From IMG/VR virus record IMGVR_UViG_3300002835_000050, positions 50,551-114,550 of that record: DNA of 64,000 nucleotides; one strand, 5' to 3'. Shown piece by piece: positions 33,360-40,577 of the stretch (its first letter is position 1; each line of letters starts with the position of its first letter). Origin of the DNA: a virus. Position numbers and translations under genes: made by a program. The notes below the pieces were generated by a model, which was not told the DNA's origin, did no database searches, and saw nothing but the letters and a program-made list of their open reading frames with translations.

Positions 33360-34097
33360 TTAAATTAAATTGAATACATTCTTTTGAATAAATTTATTAG
33401 CATAAGAAGGATCTGACATAACTTTAATTGTTTTAATGTGCTCCTCAATATTTGCTAATGTTTTCTTATGATCATATGTAGGATAAGCTTGAATAAATAC
33501 AGTTAAGAATTGTTTCTTAACCCATCTATCAGCAACTCCAATCTTAATAAATAGATCACTAAATGCTTTACACATTTCTTGAGCTTTAGGATTAGTTACT
33601 CTAAACTCTCCATTTTTAATCTTAGCACTAGCAGCAGAAACACTATTATATGAATTATTATTATTACAAATTGCTGCAATCATTAAAGATTCTAAATTAT
33701 ATAACCCCATATACTCACTAAGTTTAACATAATCAGGACTATAAAATGAAAATGCATGAATGTAATCTTTTAACTGCCAAGACTTAGATGAATTGTTATA
33801 ATAAGCCATTTTTCTAATAAGGTCTTCTTTGTCAATTACTTCAACATACTCATATCTTACCGGAATTTGTTCTCTTCTACAACAATCTAATAAATGATCA
33901 CCATCTATTACATATGTTAATTTTGATCCTGTAAAGAAATCTACTTTACAACAAATAACTTGTCTTGTGTTCCCTAATACGCGAACACTTTCTACTAATT
34001 CTTGTGTATGCTTAGACAATGTTGGTCTTTGCATTGGTAATCTGTTAAACATATTATAATTTGTTGTAACAGGAATTTTAATAAAATCATTTTTCAT
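33360..34097 (-). CDS. ParB/Srx-fold nuclease-like protein
   Basis: 245 aa. LVESVRVLGNTRQVICCKVD ... LTYVIDGDHLLDCCRREQIP has the ParB-type pattern (S....G..q.i......y.ViDGh.r..a....ip), with DGDH replacing the usual DGxHR. The C-terminal part is helical. It may bind DNA or nucleotides rather than partition a plasmid. It lies between the HNH nuclease and the helicase. Confidence 0.7.
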   Translation of the reverse strand: MKNDFIKIPVTTNYNMFNRLPMQRPTLSKHTQELVESVRVLGNTRQVICCKVDFFTGSKLTYVIDGDHLLDCCRREQIPVRYEYVEVIDKEDLIRKMAYYNNSSKSWQLKDYIHAFSFYSPDYVKLSEYMGLYNLESLMIAAICNNNNSYNSVSAASAKIKNGEFRVTNPKAQEMCKAFSDLFIKIGVADRWVKKQFLTVFIQAYPTYDHKKTLANIEEHIKTIKVMSDPSYANKFIQKNVFNLI

Positions 34098-34124
34098 AAT
34101 CAGAATTTTTAATCAGTTAATAAA

Positions 34125-34538
34125 TTATTTTAACCAGCCCAATGTTCTGGCTTCTGCAGGATTATTGTGAATATGGTTATGACAGCTCCTGCAAACTGCT
34201 AACCATGTACTTTGAATCAAATAAAAGGCTTCTCTGTTTGAACCGGCATATTTATGATGCACATCACTGGCACCATTCATACAACCGGTTACAGAGACCT
34301 GACATACTGGATTTTCATTTAGAAATCTTTCTCTTAATTTAAGATACTCAACATCTTTCTTTTTTCTTTTAGAAGAAACCAGAGGGATTTTATAATCAGT
34401 TGGTTTCTGTGAACTGTCTGTATCAATGGCTTTTTGGCAACTCCAACAATACTTGCAATACTTGAATCCCTCATGGTTCTTCCAGATCATAGATGGTTTT
34501 TGACATCCATCACACATTTTAAGTTTACTTTTTATCAT
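34125..34538 (-). CDS. HNH endonuclease (137 aa)
   Basis: An N-terminal zinc ribbon (CDGCQKPSMIW ... CKYCWSCQKA) and a C-terminal HNH core: PVCQVSVTGCMNGASDVHHK ... AVCRSCHNHIHNNPAEAR. The two CxxC-type pairs and HH...N...H suit a phage HNH nuclease of the type encoded near packaging or replication genes. It could be a homing enzyme or a host-DNA nuclease. Overlaps the upstream gene by 14 bases. Confidence 0.85.
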   Translation of the reverse strand: MIKSKLKMCDGCQKPSMIWKNHEGFKYCKYCWSCQKAIDTDSSQKPTDYKIPLVSSKRKKKDVEYLKLRERFLNENPVCQVSVTGCMNGASDVHHKYAGSNREAFYLIQSTWLAVCRSCHNHIHNNPAEARTLGWLK

Positions 34539-35001
34539 TTCTCAATCTTGGTAACTGGTTTTGAGGTCCATCTAAACTTAAAAAGTTTTTAGGTAACACT
34601 CCTTCAGCAATAAAGATAGTAATAATTTGAGACTTTTCAATACCTAAATCTTTAAAGTTTAATTTATTGATTAAAGCATCATCTGTCTCAGTTTCAGCAA
34701 GTAAAGCTTGAGTAATAGGACTCTTTGGAAACAAAGTTTCAAATATAAAGTTAGTATAACTTATAGTTGTTTGTTGTTTAAGTTTATTGATAACTACTTG
34801 AGCTTTCTTATAAACATTAATAACTCTTTGTTTCTTTTTACTACACATGGTAGTTAATTCATCTTGTGTAAGAGCACTTAGTCCATACAATGCTCTCTTA
34901 TACAAATAGTTTTGATACTGATTGTATCTGTCTTGTTGATAGCTAGTCACAGTTTGTGACCGCATCTGATAATTTCTTATCTCTTCTTTTAACTTTTCCA
35001 T
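34525..35001 (-). CDS. Hypothetical protein (158 aa)
   Basis: The start MEKLKEEIRNYQMRSQTVTS at 35001 is preferred to the upstream ATG. Basic and helical in its first two-thirds (CSKKKQRVINVYKKAQVVIN), with a C-terminal ALINKLNFKDLGIEKSQIIT. A TTGTATATTA-type motif overlaps the start region. Function unknown. Confidence 0.62.
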   Translation of the reverse strand: MEKLKEEIRNYQMRSQTVTSYQQDRYNQYQNYLYKRALYGLSALTQDELTTMCSKKKQRVINVYKKAQVVINKLKQQTTISYTNFIFETLFPKSPITQALLAETETDDALINKLNFKDLGIEKSQIITIFIAEGVLPKNFLSLDGPQNQLPRLRNDKK

Positions 35002-35021
35002 AATATACAATAAAATAATAA

Positions 35022-35053
35022 ATAAAAAATGAGAGAGATTTACACCCCTCTCA
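35022..35053 (-). terminator. Factor-independent terminator
   Basis: Minus-strand stem TGAGAG/CTCTCA (35030-35053) followed by T6. It follows the gene at 35068-35541. Confidence 0.7.
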
Positions 35054-35067
35054 CTATGTGTTTAGTC

Positions 35068-35541
35068 TTATAATGTAAAATCATTACTTGGCTTCATAGC
35101 AGAAGCAGTAACTTGTTGCGTATTATAAGCATTTCTTAATTCTTCAATATTATCATGTTGAATGGTAACATCAGCAGCATTAGCAGCACTGTTATATACA
35201 GTTTTACGGTAAATTGGTTGATCTTCAAATGTACATACAATACCAGTTTTACCTGCAATTTTTAAATCTCTATCAGGATTCTTTGTATTAAATGGAGTCA
35301 AAGACTCTTTAATAACAATTTTACCATCAAGCATTTGACCTGCATAATAACCCATTTCTTTTAAGATACCAATTGGTGCTTGTATTAAAGAACCTAATGT
35401 TTGTCTTCTTAAGAAACCATTATCATCAATAACAGTACGTACTTGTTGTAATCTAACATAACCCCATTCAGGATTGTTTGCAGATGGATAAATAACTGCA
35501 CCAGTAGCAGCATCAGCCGCTATAAATACTTTAGAGTTCAT
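35068..35541 (-). CDS. Conserved hypothetical protein (157 aa)
   Basis: Strand-rich throughout (EWGYVRLQQVRTVIDDNGFL, YAGQMLDGKIVIKESLTPFN, DLKIAGKTGIVCTFEDQPIY) and likely an all-beta fold. The end KPSNDFTL recalls an SSB-type acidic tip, although only weakly acidic. It carries a terminator and stands as a single-gene transcript, which suggests high or separate expression. Function unknown. Confidence 0.65.
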   Translation of the reverse strand: MNSKVFIAADAATGAVIYPSANNPEWGYVRLQQVRTVIDDNGFLRRQTLGSLIQAPIGILKEMGYYAGQMLDGKIVIKESLTPFNTKNPDRDLKIAGKTGIVCTFEDQPIYRKTVYNSAANAADVTIQHDNIEELRNAYNTQQVTASAMKPSNDFTL

Positions 35542-35635
35542 AACTAAATAAATTAAATAAATAAATAAGTGAATTGTGAGCAGATTACTCTACTTTAGTT
35601 GCTCAAGCTATAAGTAAGGGATATCCTATAAGGAT

Positions 35636-35905
35636 TTATATTTCAGTTTGATCTGAAAGATCTATAATATCATCAAATGGTTCATCATCTGATATAATAT
35701 TGTCAACATTTTCATCATCAGCTAAATAGTCAAAGTCATAATACTTATCTTTTTTAGTCTTAATGATTGCTGAGTCTGTAAAGGGATTAATAATATGGTC
35801 GCCAAACTCTTGAGACACCATATATTGTATGTCTTGGTCTGTAAGCTCAAGGAATTGATCTACAGATAAGTATATTACTTTTCCGTTTGGTAACTGATAT
35901 AGCAT
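35636..35905 (-). CDS. Acidic protein (89 aa)
   Basis: MLYQLPNGKVIYLSVDQFLE LTDQDIQYMV is followed by a strongly acidic tail (DDENVDNIISDDEPFDDIID). The 'lpnGkviylsvdqyL.ltdeDiqyl' start is a known short phage/crAss pattern. Possibly a nucleic-acid mimic or interaction protein; function unknown. Confidence 0.65.
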   Translation of the reverse strand: MLYQLPNGKVIYLSVDQFLELTDQDIQYMVSQEFGDHIINPFTDSAIIKTKKDKYYDFDYLADDENVDNIISDDEPFDDIIDLSDQTEI

Positions 35906-35997
35906 TGTTTAAAATCCATATTACACTATAAATATATACCTAATATTTTACTTGTGTTAATTAAGATTATAAATTCTTGTACTATATAGCTAATACA

Positions 35998-36022
35998 ATA
36001 AAAAGGGGACATAAGCCCCCTT
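35998..36022 (-). terminator. Factor-independent terminator
   Basis: Minus-strand stem AAGGGG/CCCCTT (36003-36022) followed by T3-A-TT. It lies downstream of the gene at 36064-36483. Confidence 0.7.
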
Positions 36023-36063
36023 GTTATTTTTGTTAGGAAAAGCATATCCAGAGATATACTGCA

Positions 36064-36483
36064 TTAAATTTCCTTAATTACTTCTAGTTCATCAGCTTGC
36101 ACAAAAGAAGTATCTATCTTATCATTACCACTAGCATCTACACTAGTATATTGAATGTGGTAATTGTTATAATCATGATAACCTCTGAATTCTTTTACAG
36201 TTACAACAACATTTCCGTTCTCATCACCATATTTGGCTCTAATAGCATCTTTGTTGCAACTATAACCCAAATTATTGACACTGATTTTACAAAGAGTACC
36301 TGTTGGAATAATATCAGGTAGTTTATCACCAAGCATTAACTTAAAAAATCTATTTATTGCATTATTACTTTGACACAGCATAGGAACTAGTAATTTTACA
36401 AACTCTTCTGCGTTAGGATCTTTAATAATCTTGGTTAATGCTTTTGCTATATCAGTTTCATCATATGTTACACTTATTCTCAT
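36064..36483 (-). CDS. Hypothetical protein (139 aa)
   Basis: The helical N-terminal half (AKALTKIIKDPNAEEFVKLL) is followed by a strand-rich C-terminal half (GTLCKISVNNLGYSCNKDAI, NGNVVVTVKEFRGYHDYNNY), the latter like a small SH3/beta-barrel found in phage proteins. Overlaps the upstream gene by 4 bases. Function unknown. Confidence 0.62.
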   Translation of the reverse strand: MRISVTYDETDIAKALTKIIKDPNAEEFVKLLVPMLCQSNNAINRFFKLMLGDKLPDIIPTGTLCKISVNNLGYSCNKDAIRAKYGDENGNVVVTVKEFRGYHDYNNYHIQYTSVDASGNDKIDTSFVQADELEVIKEI

Positions 36484-36701
36484 GTGTTTAATCTTTTGTA
36501 GTCTCTAATTTTAGCTAACAAAGATTCATTAAATGTTGTGAACCATTGTTGACCACCAATTCTATTACCAATTATAGGTATTTCATCTGTTTCAGGATGT
36601 GTAGTTTTAGCACCTGTTTGTACTAATTCTCCTTCTTGATCAATGATATCAGCACTAAAGTCAAACCCTAGTGCTGAATCAATTACATTATCTTTCATCA
36701 T
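36480..36701 (-). CDS. Hypothetical protein (73 aa)
   Basis: MMKDNVIDSALGFDFSADII ... TDEIPIIGNRIGGQQWFTTF. Polar, mixed composition, no clear domain. It overlaps neighbours by 4 bases at each end. Function unknown. Confidence 0.58.
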   Translation of the reverse strand: MMKDNVIDSALGFDFSADIIDQEGELVQTGAKTTHPETDEIPIIGNRIGGQQWFTTFNESLLAKIRDYKRLNT

Positions 36702-37003
36702 AATCCAATTAAATTAGCTAGTGCAGAAAGTTCTTTTGAATGATTAATCTTTCTTTCAAAAATAATTACACACACTATGACTTCATTAACATGTTTACAC
36801 TTTGCAACAATCTCTTCATAAGATTTAGATAGATTACTATGATTCTTAAAACTAGCTAATGTAAGCTCAATCAATTCATCTCTTCTTTCATCTGTAATAC
36901 CAAAATTAGTATACAAGTTGTCTGTGCTATCTTCAATAATAGCTACCTTCAATTCATTAGAAGGCTTTAATTCTTTTTTTCTCTTGAATAGTTTTCCTAA
37001 CAT
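36698..37003 (-). CDS. Hypothetical protein (101 aa)
   Basis: The start MLGKLFKRKKELKPSNELK at 37003 is chosen because the longer frame would translate the 3' end of the tRNA-like gene (giving LVTGSNPVCTS, a known tRNA artefact). Basic N-terminus, then helical. It lies 57 bases from the tRNA-like gene. Function unknown. Confidence 0.6.
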   Translation of the reverse strand: MLGKLFKRKKELKPSNELKVAIIEDSTDNLYTNFGITDERRDELIELTLASFKNHSNLSKSYEEIVAKCKHVNEVIVCVIIFERKINHSKELSALANLIGL

Positions 37004-37060
37004 AATTCTAAGTTTTAAATAAATAAATAAACAAATGCTGTCTGTTCCAGCTGTCTTAGA

Positions 37061-37160
37061 AGTGCAGACAGGATTCGAACCTGTAACCAGTTTTAACAAC
37101 TAGTAAGTTACCTCTGTATTTCTACATTCAACTGCTGTATACCAATTCCGCCACTGCACT
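37061..37160 (-). tRNA. tRNA-like gene with long variable arm and enlarged anticodon loop
   Basis: On the minus strand: acceptor AGTGCAG/CTGCACT (7 perfect pairs), TG, a D-arm GCGGAATTGGTATACAGC of Leu type, and a T-arm ACAGG-TTCGAAT-CCTGT. A long variable arm CTAGTT/AACTGG is also present. The expected anticodon stem AGTTG/TAACT encloses 18 bases instead of 7, with a possible inner hairpin TGTA-GAAA-TACA. Total 100 nt, and no anticodon can be assigned. It could be a tRNA-Leu derivative with a small insertion, a decayed tRNA, or a tRNA mimic. Confidence 0.6.
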
Positions 37161-37368
37161 ATAATATACCCTGTCACTCCAAGTATGTGAATGTTAGATT
37201 TTACTTCCTTTCTACCTATGGCTAAGGCATCTACACTGAAGACTATAGATAACATCTCTCTACAAACAACTCCATCTTGGTATAGATTCTAACAATGTGA
37301 CTAATATTCACCTTTAATACCTATTATACTGAGGATTGCTATTTGTTTGCTTCAAGCAGGGTAATATT
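37161..37368. other. Non-coding spacer upstream of the tRNA-like gene
   Basis: About 200 bases between the tRNA-like gene and the zinc-ribbon gene at 37369. No ORF of note on either strand and no clear hairpin with a T-run. It may hold the tRNA promoter or a 5' leader. I see nothing definite in it. Confidence 0.4.
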
Positions 37369-37566
37369 TTACTTACAATTAGCACAAATTACTGGTACAC
37401 CCGCAGGCTTACCATTCTTTGGCATTGTCATAAGTTTTGCTTCATCTTCTTGAAGATAAACTTTTTCTCCTGGTTCTAAGTGTGCTCCACATACTGCACA
37501 TGTTTTACCAAGATTTTTAAATCCATTTGCAATATCATTAGCAAGAGTTTTATGTACATGTGCCAT
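37369..37566 (-). CDS. Zinc-ribbon protein (65 aa)
   Basis: GKTCAVCGAHLEPGEKVYLQ ... VPVICANCK: CxxC at each end of a short beta hairpin, a rubredoxin or treble-clef-like zinc site. Its start overlaps the AT-hook gene's stop by 1 base. Probably a DNA-associated or protein-binding factor; role unknown. Confidence 0.68.
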   Translation of the reverse strand: MAHVHKTLANDIANGFKNLGKTCAVCGAHLEPGEKVYLQEDEAKLMTMPKNGKPAGVPVICANCK

Positions 37567-37928
37567 TACTCTTCAGTTTCAGAATTAAACTTAGATTCAA
37601 TTACACGCTCAATCATACTAACATGATATATAGCATCAAGTGCAGTGATTTTACCTGTTGTAACTTCAACTTGAATTAAATCATTAACAGATGTATCAAC
37701 TAATTCTTTAACTAAATTAAATAAAGCTTCATTCTTTTTTTGTGCTACTTCAGCTTTTTGGAACAATTGTTCATTTCCATGATGCAACTTGAAATTCTTT
37801 GCACATAAGCTATCATAAGCTTCTCTAAGTTCTTCAAATGCTTGTTTATAGTAAGCAGCATTTTTTACTGTTTTTTTAGGTACTGTTGTAACCACTTTTT
37901 TAGGTCTACCTACTTTTCTCTTTTCCAT
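37566..37928 (-). CDS. AT-hook coiled-coil protein (120 aa)
   Basis: The N-terminal EKRKVGRPKKVVTTVPKK is an AT-hook-like (GRP core) basic segment suited to A+T-rich DNA. A long helix follows (YYKQAFEELREAYDSLCAKN, then LFQKAEVAQKKNEALFNLVK). It may be a nucleoid or regulatory protein. Cotranscribed with the zinc-ribbon gene. Confidence 0.62.
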   Translation of the reverse strand: MEKRKVGRPKKVVTTVPKKTVKNAAYYKQAFEELREAYDSLCAKNFKLHHGNEQLFQKAEVAQKKNEALFNLVKELVDTSVNDLIQVEVTTGKITALDAIYHVSMIERVIESKFNSETEE

Positions 37929-37946
37929 ATGTCTGGTTTTTATAAA

Positions 37947-38201
37947 TTACAAAATTTCTGATATTACTATGTAAACTACTAGTAATATTGCTACTGCTAC
38001 AAATATAACTGCAGCACATCTGATTGGTCTCATTGATCTTTCATAGTTAATTTCATTATCAATGTGCATAATCTCAACCATAAGATCATTCTTATACATT
38101 TCTGCAGTCATAGGATCTGCTCCTATATCATGAACCATACTTAAATCAATCTTTCTCAGCTTCTTTTTCTCTTCTAGAGCTATAATCTTTTTTCTAAACA
38201 T
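37947..38201 (-). CDS. Membrane protein with cytoplasmic helix (84 aa)
   Basis: A charged helical N-terminus (RKKIIALEEKKKLRKIDLSM) and a C-terminal transmembrane segment (CAAVIFVAVAILLVVYIVIS). Tail-anchored topology. Function unknown. Confidence 0.62.
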   Translation of the reverse strand: MFRKKIIALEEKKKLRKIDLSMVHDIGADPMTAEMYKNDLMVEIMHIDNEINYERSMRPIRCAAVIFVAVAILLVVYIVISEIL

Positions 38202-38211
38202 TTAACATAAT

Positions 38212-38436
38212 TTAACAATTAGTAATTTCTTGTTTAACTTCTTCCCAATATTCATATTCTAAAGTTAATTGATTTAAAACATCTAATATCTCATCAACTA
38301 CTATTAATGCACATTTTTTTCCAGCTTCATATCCTATTTCACAGGTAGTATATTTTGCACCTGCATATTCTTGATATTGATAGGTTTGTTTACGCATTTT
38401 ATAAAACAATTCTTTTGCTTTTTCTTTTGGTGTCAT
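38212..38436 (-). CDS. Conserved small phage protein (74 aa)
   Basis: MTPKEKAKELFYKMRKQTYQ followed by AKYTTCEIGYEAGKKCALIV and DEILDVLNQLTLEYEYWEEV. This helical pattern (pkekA.eL..km......A...al..vdeil..l......yW..Vk.ei) is, as I recall, one of the commonest small-protein families in Bacteroidota phages. Function unknown. Confidence 0.78.
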   Translation of the reverse strand: MTPKEKAKELFYKMRKQTYQYQEYAGAKYTTCEIGYEAGKKCALIVVDEILDVLNQLTLEYEYWEEVKQEITNC

Positions 38437-38448
38437 AATTATAATAAT

Positions 38449-38607
38449 TTAAGCAAGAAAAGCTCCAATCGGGAGCCTTTCTATATATCCATTAGGATAC
38501 TGTACATCATAAGTATAATCAAAGAACACTTTAATAATCTTAACCACTTCAATTCTCTTAGTAATACTAAATGAAGGTGTGATAGCTATATACTGTCCTT
38601 CTTGCAT
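38449..38607 (-). CDS. Small protein (52 aa)
   Basis: MQEGQYIAITPSFSITKRIE ... FDYTYDVQYPNGYIERLPIG AFLA. A strand-rich short ORF whose end carries a hairpin (GGCTCC/GGAGC-type, followed by TTTTC) that may serve as terminator. It ends 13 bases before the next gene. Function unknown. Confidence 0.5.
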   Translation of the reverse strand: MQEGQYIAITPSFSITKRIEVVKIIKVFFDYTYDVQYPNGYIERLPIGAFLA

Positions 38608-38608
38608 A

Positions 38609-38791
38609 CTAGTTATATCTATGTGATTTTCTCATCTGTCTTTGATTGTATTTCTGTGCCTTAGCATAGTTACAACCGTGTGATGTAGTTCCACAAGATG
38701 ACATAAATAATGCCATAATAAACACAACAATCATTGTGTATAAATAGTACATACCTACTGATGCACCGCGTGTTTGATCTGAATTTCTCAT
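38609..38791 (-). CDS. Small lipoprotein-like protein (60 aa)
   Basis: A hydrophobic stretch (YYLYTMIVVFIMALFMSSCG) ends in a lipobox-like MSSC, followed by GTTSHGCNYAKAQKYNQRQM and a basic tail. It is either a lipoprotein or a membrane-anchored basic peptide. Short proteins with a CxxxxxGC.....k...r pattern are common in Bacteroidota phages. Confidence 0.6.
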   Translation of the reverse strand: MRNSDQTRGASVGMYYLYTMIVVFIMALFMSSCGTTSHGCNYAKAQKYNQRQMRKSHRYN

Positions 38792-38862
38792 TTCTTTTGA
38801 TTTAAAATAGATTGCCCATAGACTAATGCCATAAGCAATCCCGTGATTAATAATGTGTCCAT
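38788..38862 (-). CDS. Mini membrane peptide (24 aa)
   Basis: MDTLLITGLLMALVYGQSIL NQKK: one short hydrophobic helix. It links neighbouring genes with stop/start overlaps on both sides (TAATG and ATGA). Tentative. Confidence 0.35.
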   Translation of the reverse strand: MDTLLITGLLMALVYGQSILNQKK

Positions 38863-39026
38863 TACTTTCTAAATAAAGGATAACGGAGATTTATAACAAA
38901 TATCATAGATGATAGTAGTAAGCCTACTATTGAGAACACATAAGCCTCAAAAGTCTCAGCTACAATAAGTTCAAATGTACATACAGCACACATGATAGTA
39001 ATTAATAGATTAAATACATGATTCAT
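38862..39026 (-). CDS. Small membrane protein (54 aa)
   Basis: MNHVFNLLITIMCAVCTFEL IVAET ... FSIVGLLLSSMIFVINLRYP: two transmembrane helices with a basic C-terminus. It shares a TAATG junction with the downstream mini peptide. Function unknown. Confidence 0.5.
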   Translation of the reverse strand: MNHVFNLLITIMCAVCTFELIVAETFEAYVFSIVGLLLSSMIFVINLRYPLFRK

Positions 39027-39050
39027 AGTTCATAGTTTTAAGTAGTTTAT

Positions 39051-39305
39051 TTATTTGTACATATATCCCCAATAGTGAGCTTTATTGTAGTTAAATTTAG
39101 GAACATTATAATTTTGCCAAGTTAATTCTTCTTCAACTTCTTCTGTATATAGTAAATCAAATTCTTTTGCAATCCATATTAAATAATGTATGTATTCATG
39201 ACTTCTTTCATTAAGCATTTCTTCAATTGTAATGCCTTTAAATTTACCAAACTTGAATGAGCTTTGCATACCTAGTATTGGTTTCTTTTTTATTTCTTTA
39301 TTCAT
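39051..39305 (-). CDS. ExoX C-terminal-like 'FGKFKG' protein (84 aa)
   Basis: SFKFGKFKGITIEEMLNERS followed by HEYIHYLIWIAKEFDLLYTE matches the small domain (FGKyKGk.leevl.....Yl.Wl) found at the C-terminus of exodeoxyribonuclease X-like and other proteins. It ends in an aromatic tail (YNKAHYWGYMYK). The domain's own role is uncertain. It lies downstream of a long non-coding region that may be its leader. Confidence 0.68.
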   Translation of the reverse strand: MNKEIKKKPILGMQSSFKFGKFKGITIEEMLNERSHEYIHYLIWIAKEFDLLYTEEVEEELTWQNYNVPKFNYNKAHYWGYMYK

Positions 39306-39842
39306 AAGATATAGTTTTAAGAGATTAATAATTTATATTTAGGGCTAATGCCTTATTCCGGAAGATGGCTTTATGTTACTCTTATAGGATATAACACTAA
39401 TGATAAGACTAATAGTAATAGTAATACTAACAGTAGTGTATATAGACATAGTATTAGCTATATACTAATAAGTATATAAGCATATTAACTAAATCTGTTA
39501 CTGAGGCTAATGGCATAGATATGAGGATAGTTTTTCACTCAATCATCCTGTAACCCTTATGTACACTGCATTTCCGTAAACTTCACTACAGTCTTAGCAA
39601 GCATTAAACAGATGTTGTAAGCATCTATTTACATACTATGATTATACTTTAAACATACTCCTTATATACTGTTTATTTGTAAACATTTGCTACATACAAC
39701 AGCAAATGTACCCTAAACACCCATATTTTTAAACTAGCACATTTTGTAACTAACTGATTATCAGAACAAAAGTGCGGTTGCTCCACCGTGTGGAGACAAA
39801 ATATTTGCTATGGACAACAGTATGTGTATTCTTGAGAACAAT
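39306..39842 (-). ncRNA. Non-coding region, candidate RNA or long leader
   Basis: 537 bases without a convincing ORF on either strand. One of four copies of a repeated leader element (39843-39879) lies just upstream on the minus strand, so this stretch is probably transcribed leftward, as an ncRNA or as the 5' leader of the gene at 39051. It contains short simple repeats (TAATAG/TAGTAATA, about 39401-39425) and several weak hairpins. An origin role is also possible. Confidence 0.4.
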
Positions 39843-39879
39843 AATAGTTTAAAGTTGTATGAGGATGCCGCAGGCTATC
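39843..39879 (-). repeat. Repeated leader element, copy A
   Basis: Shares with copies B-D an AATAGTnTnAAG.TGTA part and a GCCGnAGGC mini-hairpin (plus-strand wording), spaced 9 bases or so. It lies directly after a terminator and, unlike B-D, heads a non-coding region. Probably a promoter or RNA element. Confidence 0.6.
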
Positions 39880-39909
39880 AAAAAAAACAACACACTCCGT
39901 AGAGTGTGT
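39880..39909 (-). terminator. Factor-independent terminator
   Basis: Minus-strand stem ACACACTC/GAGTGTGT with loop TACG (39890-39909), then T-rich run. It ends the transcript of the gene at 39917-40204. Confidence 0.85.
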
Positions 39910-39916
39910 GTTAATC

Positions 39917-40204
39917 TTAAACAGTAATGTTGCTGAACAAGTGTGCAAAATCTGCTACTGTAGCAATCTTAGCATCTGTACCGTTCAACAATGTGATCCA
40001 AACAGTGTCTCCATCTGCTTGTAACTCAGCTTGGTAAGTAGCACCAACAGTCAAACCGTTCTGTACACTTTTCTCCCAAACTTTAGCAAACCAAACTGTA
40101 CCGTTAATGTCAACAGTGCAAGTACGGAACTTAGTACCGTTAGTGTTTTCCTTTACTGCATTACCTACAGTTTTTAATACGCAAGATGTTTTTTGAGTTT
40201 CCAT
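39917..40204 (-). CDS. Small beta-rich protein, possible OB fold (95 aa)
   Basis: The start METQKTSCVLKTVGNAVKEN at 40204 is chosen because the longer frame would run through the leader repeat and the previous terminator. The body alternates strands (TKFRTCTVDINGTVWFAKVW, GLTVGATYQAELQADGDTVW), like a small OB or SH3-type barrel. It has its own terminator and leader element, so it is a monocistronic unit, and it looks more GC-rich than its neighbours. Function unknown. Confidence 0.68.
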   Translation of the reverse strand: METQKTSCVLKTVGNAVKENTNGTKFRTCTVDINGTVWFAKVWEKSVQNGLTVGATYQAELQADGDTVWITLLNGTDAKIATVADFAHLFSNITV

Positions 40205-40244
40205 AATAATTTGTTTTAATGGATTAATAAATATAAATATCCAA

Positions 40245-40289
40245 AACAGTATAAAGCTGTATAAGAGAGGCTGCCGAAGGCTACTATGG
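40245..40289 (-). repeat. Repeated leader element, copy B
   Basis: AACAGTATAAAGCTGTA then GCTGCCGAAGGCTACTATGG (plus-strand). On the minus strand the GCC-TTC-GGC mini-hairpin follows the terminator of the upstream gene, and the gene at 39917-40204 starts about 40 bases later. Confidence 0.65.
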
Positions 40290-40314
40290 AAAAAAAAGAG
40301 GAACTTAATCCTCT
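40288..40314 (-). terminator. Factor-independent terminator
   Basis: Minus-strand stem AGAGGA/TCCTCT (40297-40314) followed by T8. It overlaps the stop of the gene at 40305-40493. Confidence 0.8.
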
Positions 40315-40493
40315 TTGTCTTCATCATACTCAAATGTACCTGTTTCAATGTACTCTAATATCTCTGCTTTAAAAGCAAAGTCTACTACCTTACCATCCTC
40401 AAAGAATAGAGCATAAGTTTGTCTACCTTCTACTTTGTCTTGTGGTACAATAGTTCCTGATACTAAGTACCAAATAAAAATAATTGTTTTCAT
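40305..40493 (-). CDS. Small exported or membrane protein (62 aa)
   Basis: A hydrophobic start (MKTIIFIWYLVSGTIVPQDK), a strand-rich body (TYALFFEDGKVVDFAFKAEI) and an acidic end (FEYDEDKED). Monocistronic, between a leader element and a terminator. Function unknown. Confidence 0.6.
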   Translation of the reverse strand: MKTIIFIWYLVSGTIVPQDKVEGRQTYALFFEDGKVVDFAFKAEILEYIETGTFEYDEDKED

Positions 40494-40515
40494 ATTATAT
40501 AGTTTAAAATTTAAT

Positions 40516-40552
40516 AATAGTATAATGCTGTATTTGCCGTAGGCTATAATGG
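40516..40552 (-). repeat. Repeated leader element, copy C
   Basis: AATAGTATAATGCTGTA then TGCCGTAGGCTATAATGG (plus-strand). It lies between the terminator of the gene at 40569 and the start of the gene at 40305-40493. Confidence 0.65.
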
Positions 40553-40555
40553 ATA

Positions 40556-40577
40556 ATAAAAGAGGATGTTAATCCTC
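40556..40577 (-). terminator. Factor-independent terminator
   Basis: Minus-strand stem AGAGGAT/ATCCTCT with loop TAAC (40561-40577), followed by TTTTATT. It ends the gene at 40569-40754. Confidence 0.75.

Noticed and set aside
33360-34097. Plasmid-like ParB partition system
   Set aside because: No ParA partner or parS-like repeats are visible; the domain is more likely a stand-alone ParB/Srx-fold protein.
36698-37099. Longer start for the gene at 36698 (MLKLVTGSNPVCTS...)
   Set aside because: The extra residues are translation of the tRNA-like 3' end; the start at 37003 is preferred.
37161-37368. Second tRNA upstream of the tRNA-like gene
   Set aside because: No T-arm (GGTTCGAATCC-type) or acceptor pairing could be found.
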